Source of the DNA: Anastatus disparis
Taxonomy: Eukaryota; Arthropoda; Insecta; Hymenoptera; Eupelmidae
Direction of reading: 5' to 3'
DNA length: 64,000 nucleotides
Assembly (NCBI GenBank): GCA_017163975.1
Contig: JAFFSR010000299.1
Coordinates: forward strand, 979,501-1,043,500
In this document: positions 57,426-64,000 of the stretch, in pieces
How the letters are laid out: the number at the start of each line of letters is the position of its first letter
How positions within the stretch are numbered: the first letter of the stretch is position 1
Program-made: the position numbers and the translations under genes
The notes under the pieces: model-generated
Told to the model about the DNA's origin: nothing
What the model saw: only the letters and a program-made list of their open reading frames with translations
Databases searched by the model: none

Positions 57426-58392
57426 ATATATTTTATACATCCAAAAGACTTAAAAATAAAATTAAGATATATTAAAAATAAAATTAAAATAATAAATAAA
57501 TAAGGAAAAATTATATTATTTAATTTCATCGTTTTATTTATGAAATATAATAATTAATAATATTATGATTATCATAATGATATTGAAATTCATTGTAAAA
57601 TATATACTTTGATTAAAACTAATATTTAAAAAATAGGAAATATATTAATTCAAGTATATAATAATATTAAAAAACATAGAATTTAATCAGGTATCAAGCT
57701 TTAAATTTAGAATAATTATAATAAAAAAAATTTGTTCTTTATTATTGTAAGACATGTTACGATAATATTTAATTGAAAAATATCAAGTTATAATAATTAT
57801 TCTAATAAACATACTTAAACAAAGATTTAAAAGAGATAAATATTAATTGGAAAATTGGTATATAACAATAATATAATAAAAAATTGTACAAATAATAAAA
57901 TGACTTCTAAAACTTCGTTTAAATATGTAATACTGATGGTGGAGGATGGATTGTAAATAGAGTCTATGGTATAAGAAGAAAGGAATATAGTCTCTCATGG
58001 TTGTGTAGGGCTACAGGCGAAGGGATCCATGGTTTCATTTTAAATAATTGTATAAAAAATAGGAATAATTTTAATTTATTTTAACATGTCTTAAAATAAC
58101 TTAAAATTATTATTATTGATTCTATGTAATTATTTAAAATAAAACAAAAAAAACCAACTCGCCGTAATACTATACATTTTTTATTATTTAATTTATATTA
58201 TTAATTATTAATTGCAAGGTATTATTGACAGTACCTTTTCGGGTGGTGTGGAAATCTATCTGAGCGAATATATAATTAATATTAATTCTATTACTGATTT
58301 TTGTCAGTATAAATTTCATTACTGAATGATATTTTCATTAGTGTAAATATGAACGGGGGTTGGCGAGCAGCACGAGCAGGGGGTATCCCCTA

Positions 58393-58393
<1 letters not shown>
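57426..58393. other. Helitron 3' region ending in hairpin and CTAG
   Basis: AT-rich, non-coding. The end GGGTTGGCGAGC...CGAGCAGGGG, TAT, CCCCTAG with T after it fits the Helitron 3' signature (GC hairpin followed by CTRR, inserted in an A/T dinucleotide). 57998-58266 is inverted-similar to 38996-39232. Confidence 0.6.

Positions 58394-58442
<49 letters not shown>
58394..58442. repeat. (TA)n microsatellite at Helitron target
   Basis: About 25 TA units directly after the CTAG terminus. Confidence 0.95.
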
Positions 58443-58445
<3 letters not shown>

Positions 58446-58454
58446 AAAGATATA

Positions 58455-58904
58455 TCGCCTACGCCGCCGCCGCCGCCGTGTATAAGAATTTTATGTGCCC
58501 TCAGTTAGCTGAAATTCAGCTAAAATTTAGCTGAAAGTTAGCTAAAATTCAGCTAAAATTTAGCTGAAAGTTAGCTAAAAGTGAGCTGAAATTCAGATAA
58601 AATTTAGCTGAAAGTTCGCTGAGAGATAGCTGACATTCAGATAAAATTTAGCTGAAAGTTAGCTGAGAGATAGCTGCAATTCAGATAAAATTTAGCTGAA
58701 AGATAGCTAAAAGTTGGCTGAAATTCAGATAAAATTCAGCTGATAGTTAGCTGAGAGATAGCTGAAAGGTAGTTAATTGTTAGCTAATTTAATTAATTGT
58801 TATCTAATTTAAGAACGTTCTCTTGGAAATTAATATTGATTTGATAATTGATATTGACAATGGGGGGTTGGCGAGCGAAGCGAGCAGGGGGGAACCCCCC
58901 CTAG
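58455..58904 (+). mobile_element. Mini-Helitron (~450 bp) with AGCT-word array
   Basis: A possible 5' end TCGCCTACGCCGCCGCC follows ATA. The 3' end at 58860-58904 has GGCGAGCGAAGCGAGC, a GGGGGG-AA-CCCCCC hairpin and CTAG, followed by T and a (TA)n. The interior (58500-58790) is a degenerate array of TTAGCTGAAA and TTCAGCTAAAA words. Non-coding. Confidence 0.65.
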
Positions 58905-58966
58905 TATATATATATATATATATATATATTTAATCATTAAGAAAAGTTTGTTGTAAAAAGAGCTAA
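58905..58966. repeat. Short (TA)n and spacer
   Basis: About 12 TA units after the mini-Helitron, then 36 bp before the next MITE. Confidence 0.8.
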
Positions 58967-59608
58967 CACGGAGAGTGTTTCACCTTCGGGTCACCAATTT
59001 CGCTCAAATTTTGGGAATGTTTTTTGGATGTAGAAATATGAAAAAAACCAAAATTCTAGAGGCCAATGCTCAAGATTTCCCTTGTTACAGGCCATTAAAG
59101 AAAATCACTAGAAAAGTTACGAGATTTTCAAATGCTTATAGTTTTTCAGAATTGTTAGCTAGAAGCTTATACCTCAAATCCTTTCAAAATAACACTTATA
59201 GTATCTCAAAATATTATTTTTTCCCAAAGTTTGAGCGTAATAAAGATTGGACCTGAATTTTCTGTTTGAAACATTAATTAATAATAAAAGCTGAAATTGG
59301 GTCCAATCTTTATTACGCTATCAATTTGGAAAAAAATAATATTTTGGTATGCTATAACTACTATTTCAAAAGGATTTAGGCACCATTTTCATTTAAAAAA
59401 AGGTTTAAGCTTCTAGCTAATAATGCCGAGGAACTATAAGCGTTTGAAAATCTAGTAATTTTTTTTGTGATTTTCTTTATTTGTCTGAGCCTAGAGAAAT
59501 ATTGAGCGTTGACCTCTAAAATTTTGGCTTTCTTCATATTTCTGCATCCAAAAAACATTCCCAGAATTTGAGCGAAATTGGTGACCCGAAGTTGAAACAC
59601 TATCCTTG
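58967..59608. mobile_element. Palindromic MITE, family B, copy 2
   Basis: 642 bp, ends CACGGAGAGTGTTTCACC and GTTGAAACACTATCCTTG. Same element as 31894-32557. Both arms again encode the V-T-N-F-A-Q-I-L-G-M-F frame. Confidence 0.92.
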
Positions 59609-60751
59609 TAAGTTATTTCTAATGATTATTTTCTTCAATTGATTCACAGCTATTTACGGATACTTACAGTATCTACATTTAAAAAATGAATGATGTAACG
59701 ATTATTTTAATGGAGTTACAAAAAGAATTAGCTATTTATTTAATATTATTTTTTGCTAAGTCAAGAAATTTAATTGTGAGTAGAGTTGCCGAAAACTCAC
59801 AAAAAATATTTGTATATATTACACGGCAAACTCTATTCATGTTAAAACTAAATTTAATTAGTATTCAATTTCACAAGTTATTTAAAAAATTTACCATTAT
59901 TCAAAGCTATTAAAAAGTTATTTATGAAAAGTATTCCCATATCAAAATTTCAAAATTCTATTAATTCAATTTTTTATTCCATACATTAGAGAATTAGTTT
60001 TGATGTTGGAATTTTTTTGTGATATGCAACATATATATATTATCTTATAGTAAAATATTTTATCACCTTGTATGAAAATTATTCTGTAAAAGTAGAATAA
60101 TACTGTGAATAAATAAATAAATATAAGAAAATATTGAAAACTGTAAATAACAATAAAAAAGCTTTAGACTGGGAATGAATAATGATTGTTTATTATCATT
60201 CATTGTCACGGTATTCTATCGTGTTCGAATCGATAGGTTCAATTCGATAGGTAAAATTAAATGACACGCGCTCAGTCATATACCTCGTCTATGTTACGTT
60301 AAGAAGCACGTAACTCGATGTGCAGCGGGCGCGCGAGAAGCAAGAAAGCCACGAGGCGCGTTAGAACATTTCCAGCGGTTTACTAGCGCACATCTAAGCT
60401 CATATATTCCAGTCTTGTGTGAGAGACATCTTCTTCCAGTCTACGAGCACGCATCTTGAGTCGTTATAGATCGTTGGCGTGGACCTAGAAAACAGTTTTT
60501 ATATTGAGAAAGGAGGTAACGTCTACCTTGGAGATGACCATCACACAAGGTTATTTGATGATTTTGGCTGCTGTCGGCGAGCTCCAGCGACCAGGTTACT
60601 TCGGTTTGCGTTGCGTTATTACCTAAGTTATTACCAAATAATAATTTTTTAAACTTTTTATACATAGTTTAAAATAATATTAAATATATGATTATCATTT
60701 TAATAGTTTTTATGAAAAATTATGTAAATTTTATAAGTATAAATTATTTAA
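59609..60751. other. Spacer with a GC-rich island, no gene assigned
   Basis: 59609-60185 is AT-rich with nothing recognised. 60190-60660 is GC-richer and contains GCGGGCGCGCGAG; a minus-strand 74-codon frame (60441-60665) lies in it but has no recognisable domain. It could be an exon, an LTR fragment or host sequence. Confidence 0.3.
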
Positions 60752-61121
60752 GGGGAGACACAAGTAAAACACACAAAAAATGAGGTTTTTTAGTTTTAAC
60801 TTTTGATCCGTAGCACCTACAATGTTATCCATGCGTAATGTTGTTTAAAATCATCTAAAGAATCTATAAAAAATTTTCAGCTCGAAATATTAAAAACTGT
60901 GGGACTAGTTCCATTTTAACGCTTTCTCATTTATCACTGAATCGAGCAGTCGTTAAAATGGAACTAGTCCCACAGTTTTTAATATTTCGAGCTGAAAATT
61001 TTTTTATAGATTCTTTAGATGATTTTGAACAACATTACGCATGGATAACATTGTAGGTGCTACGAATCAAAAGTTAAAACTAAAAAACCTCATTTTTTGT
61101 GTGTTTTACTTGTGTCTCCCC
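60752..61121. mobile_element. 370-bp TTAA-flanked foldback MITE (family E)
   Basis: Ends GGGGAGACACAAGTAAAA and its complement. TTAA at 60748-60751 and 61122-61125. Arms about 170 bp, almost perfect. The loop near 60935 contains the only asymmetric sequence. Confidence 0.93.
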
Positions 61122-61321
61122 TTAAGGAGATGTAAAATGGACACTACACTTGCACCCATAAATATTGACTATATTTCCATTGTATTTCAACATTTTGAAT
61201 AAAGAGGTGCATCATATAATATGTATCACGAAGATTATTCAGTTAAATTTTTAAATAAATTCATTCATTAGTTATTGAGAAGTTTAGGTTCCAATATAAT
61301 TTATTAAAATTTTTCTATTTG

Positions 61322-62185
61322 CCCTATTGAAAAAAAAACACGTGTTTTTTACACGTGTTATTTACACGTGCAAAATACACGTGTTTTTTACATGTAAAAT
61401 TTGCGTGTTTTTTCAAGCATTTTTTTCACGTGTTTTTGTTGACGTGAAATATTGTGAAAATTGAAAAAAACACGTGTTTTTTGTATATTTTTTCATATTA
61501 AAAACTACGCATTTTTCATTAACGAACAATGAGAATGTTTTGTAAAGAGTATTTATAATACTTTATTTTGACCTTTTTGAAAAAAATACGTTGTGTATCT
61601 ACACGTATTTTTTATAACTCTTCGAAGATCGAAGAGCTTCTAGGACCCAGAGTATCTGGCTTCATATATCTTGTGTCTTCGAAATTTGTATAGGGGATGA
61701 CAAAACTGAGAAAAACGCCACCTAGTGACTTAGAGTCAGACCGACATAATCGATCATCAATAGCGATTTTAAATCACTAGGTGGCGTTTTTCTCAGTTTT
61801 GTCATCTCCTATACAAATTTCGAAGACACAAGATATATGAAGCTAGACACTCTGGGTCTTAGAAGCTCTTCGATCTTCGAAGAGTTATAAAAAATACGTG
61901 TAGATAGAACGGTCAAAAAAGGGTCAAAATAAAGTATTATAAATACTCTTTACAAAACATTCTCATTGTTCGTTAATGAAAAATGCGTAGTTTTTAATAT
62001 GAAAAAATATACAAAAAACACGTGTTTTTTTCAATCTTCACAATATTTCACGTCAACAAAAACACGTGAAAAAAACACGTGAAAAAAGCACGTGAAAAAA
62101 ATGCTTGAAAAAACACGCAAATTTTACATGTAAAAAACACGTGTAAAAAACACGTGTATTTTGCACGTGTTTTTTTTCAATAGGG
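61322..62185. mobile_element. 864-bp foldback MITE with CCCTATT ends and CACGTG words (family D-related)
   Basis: Ends CCCTATTGAAAAAAAA and its complement. The terminal 150 bp of each arm is a run of CACGTG and ACACGTGT words. Centre near 61755. Confidence 0.92.
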
Positions 62186-64000
62186 TGGGATCAGAAATCT
62201 AAATATCTTGAAGACTAATGATTGGATTAATTTGAAAATTTAAATAAATAATCATCATGGTACATACTACAAGCTAATACATTTCTTTTATGGAAATTCA
62301 GCAATAGAATGGAAAGACAGTTAAATATGACAGTTGAAAGACAGTTGTATTCAGTGTCCGTTTTATATCTCCTTACAATGAAATATAATTAAACTTTGAC
62401 AACAAATTCAACATAATGAAATAATTGTACTTTCAATCATCATATTTAATACAAATTTTATAGTGATATTACAGAATATTATTTTTTTCCGCATTTATAA
62501 TAAGCGTTTTGCAAATAATAAGTAAATTTTCTTTTGAAATGTTTACTTTTTTAGGGGAAATTTAACTTTCATATAAACAGTTCATAAATATAATTTCATA
62601 ATTATAGACATAATCAGAAAAATTTATTAATATTCCATATATTTTTTGCCATTCTAACCCCGTTTAAAAAGTCCAATTTGAATTCCAATTAGAATTTTAT
62701 GGAAATTCATGATAAAATTCCAATCGGAATTCCAATGAGATTTATACTTATGACTGATTTTGCTTTTTCCCACTAATTCAGAGGGAGAAAAGTACTTTAT
62801 GCCCTACAACATTAATTATTATAAAAATAAGCAGGCAAAGCGTACTTTTTTCTTGTGAATTCACAGCTTCTCCCGCTTAATTTAAGAGAAATTTAATTTG
62901 CGGAAGAAAAGTACTTACAGTCTGTTTGTCTGTTCGAGTGGAATTTCGTAATCGATTTTAAACTAACTTCCCGATGAGCTAGAGACTTGAAATTATAAAC
63001 ATAATTCAGATTTTGATGACAATGCAATATTATAAAAAAAAATTTATATGTATTTACCGATTTATATATTAATATATTAATTACATGCAAAGATGTTTGC
63101 AAAATTGAAAATTTGAAGATTGTATATATACTCTCTAAATATAATCCAGTGAAAATTTCACTATTTGATTCAGCGGAAATTATTTCACTGAAAAATCAGT
63201 AAAAAACCAACAGAATTTCAGTGCCTCTTTTATTGCACTGAAATATCATTGAAAATTTAACTGAAGTTACAGTGACTCGTTTATTCCACTGATAATTCAG
63301 TGAAAATTTGACTGATTAAAAAGTTGAGGGTTAAAATGGCGGGAAGAACTTGAGAGTGACGCTACAATCTTAATGCTAAGAGTATCTAACTCTGATTTTG
63401 AGTAGAATCATTTAAAGATTTTAAGTAAAAAAGGTAAGTGTAATATAATAGAACTAATTCTAATTTATGAATTATTATTATCAAGAAAAATCATTTAATC
63501 CTCTTGAGTAAAAAGGTAAATTCAATATAATATAATAAATTATAATATATACATAGAGGAAGAGAGAGAGAGAAAGAGCCAGTGAAAACGTATAGTGGCG
63601 TGTGGAGAGAATAATTTAAAAAAAATCATTTGAACTTCTTAACTGAAAAGGTAAGTGTGATACAATAAAGTTTATTCTAATTTATTAATTATTATTTGAA
63701 AAAATCATTTTAACTTTTCAAGTAGAAGGGTAAGTTCAATACAATATAATAAATTATAATATATACACAGAGGAAGATAGATAGATATAGATATTTAAAT
63801 TAATTAACCGTACATTATGTTGTACAACAAAAATAATACAAATTCGTAAGTATATATATATATATATATATACATATAATGAGATACTAAGTAAAAATAT
63901 AATTAAAACAAAGATACAGTAATTAAAAGTAATTAAAGTCTAGCTCGGAGCAGAGGCTCATTCTCAAGGGAAAGGTAGTGTAATGATAATTTTTCAAATG
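62186..64000. other. AT-rich right edge with word arrays and a tandem duplication
   Basis: 62660-62745 repeats ATTCCAAT/GGAATTCC words. 63140-63320 repeats TTTCAGTGAAA/TTTCACTGAAA words. 63405-63570 and 63610-63775 are two copies of about 165 bp, each with AAGGTAAGT and AATAAATTATAATATATACA blocks. A (TA)n lies at 63849-63871. No gene seen. Confidence 0.6.

Larger units (their letters stand above)
39945..58393 (+). mobile_element. Helitron 2 (autonomous type, heavily interrupted), 3' end inferred
   Basis: Rep and helicase coding from 39945 to about 46860 with a nested TG...CA element (42555-46288), an accessory frame at 47110-47496, a nested 9.3-kb TIR transposon (48088-57421) and a Helitron-type 3' terminus (hairpin then CTAG) at 58393. 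That the terminus belongs to this copy is inference from orientation and lack of another end between. The 5' TC end was not found. Confidence 0.6.

Noticed and set aside
60441..60665. 74-codon minus-strand frame in the GC-rich island
   Set aside because: No recognisable domain, no splice context that I can support; kept only as part of the spacer description.

Overview
The window is AT-rich eukaryotic DNA made almost entirely of nested, decaying mobile elements. Short GT-AG introns, a Polinton (adintovirus-like) gene set, Helitrons, a CCHC-type gag and dense palindromic MITEs point to an arthropod, probably an insect. A hymenopteran host is only a guess. I see no confident host gene.

Layout. 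1-3.2 kb: minus-strand gag of an LTR retrotransposon that runs off the left edge. 3.2-6.8 kb: non-coding, with a tRNA-like patch. 6.8-8.2 kb: T-rich ~51-bp satellite. 8.19-27.88 kb: a block inserted into that satellite, which resumes at 27.89-28.9 kb after a 4-bp duplication (CCTT). The block contains a Polinton at about 9.0-27.4 kb, with a serine-rich spliced gene, two divergent copies of an exonuclease-like gene (one near each end), protein-primed DNA polymerase B, a small conserved gene, integrase with chromodomain, a fibre-like gene, a structural accessory gene, packaging ATPase, a phospholipase-A2/membrane-peptide gene, adenain-like protease, penton, a 48-aa gene and major capsid protein. 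Almost every gene is broken by stops, frameshifts, insertions or loss of a catalytic residue, so this is a fossil.

29.1-29.6 kb: minisatellites. 29.7-36.4 kb: Helitron 1 (minus strand, Rep and Pif1-like helicase), split by two foldback MITEs. 37.0-38.1 kb: a 1.07-kb palindrome. 39.9 kb onward: Helitron 2 (plus strand). Its helicase is interrupted by a 3.7-kb TG...CA element (ATAG duplication) that itself carries a palindromic MITE. 48.09-57.42 kb: a 9.3-kb DNA transposon with about 2-kb terminal inverted repeats, a 4-bp duplication (AGAT) and a multi-exon transposase-like gene whose superfamily I cannot name with certainty. Two Helitron 3' ends (hairpin plus CTAG) follow at 58.39 and 58.90 kb. 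58.9-64 kb: more palindromic MITEs and arrays of short palindromic words.

The strongest signals are the nesting chronology, which can be read from target duplications and split reading frames, the very high density of foldback palindromes (about fifteen, including three copies of one TTAA-flanked 381-385 bp family), small perfect hairpins that look like template-switch mutations inside the capsid gene and the Helitron 2 gene, and the long-TIR transposon.
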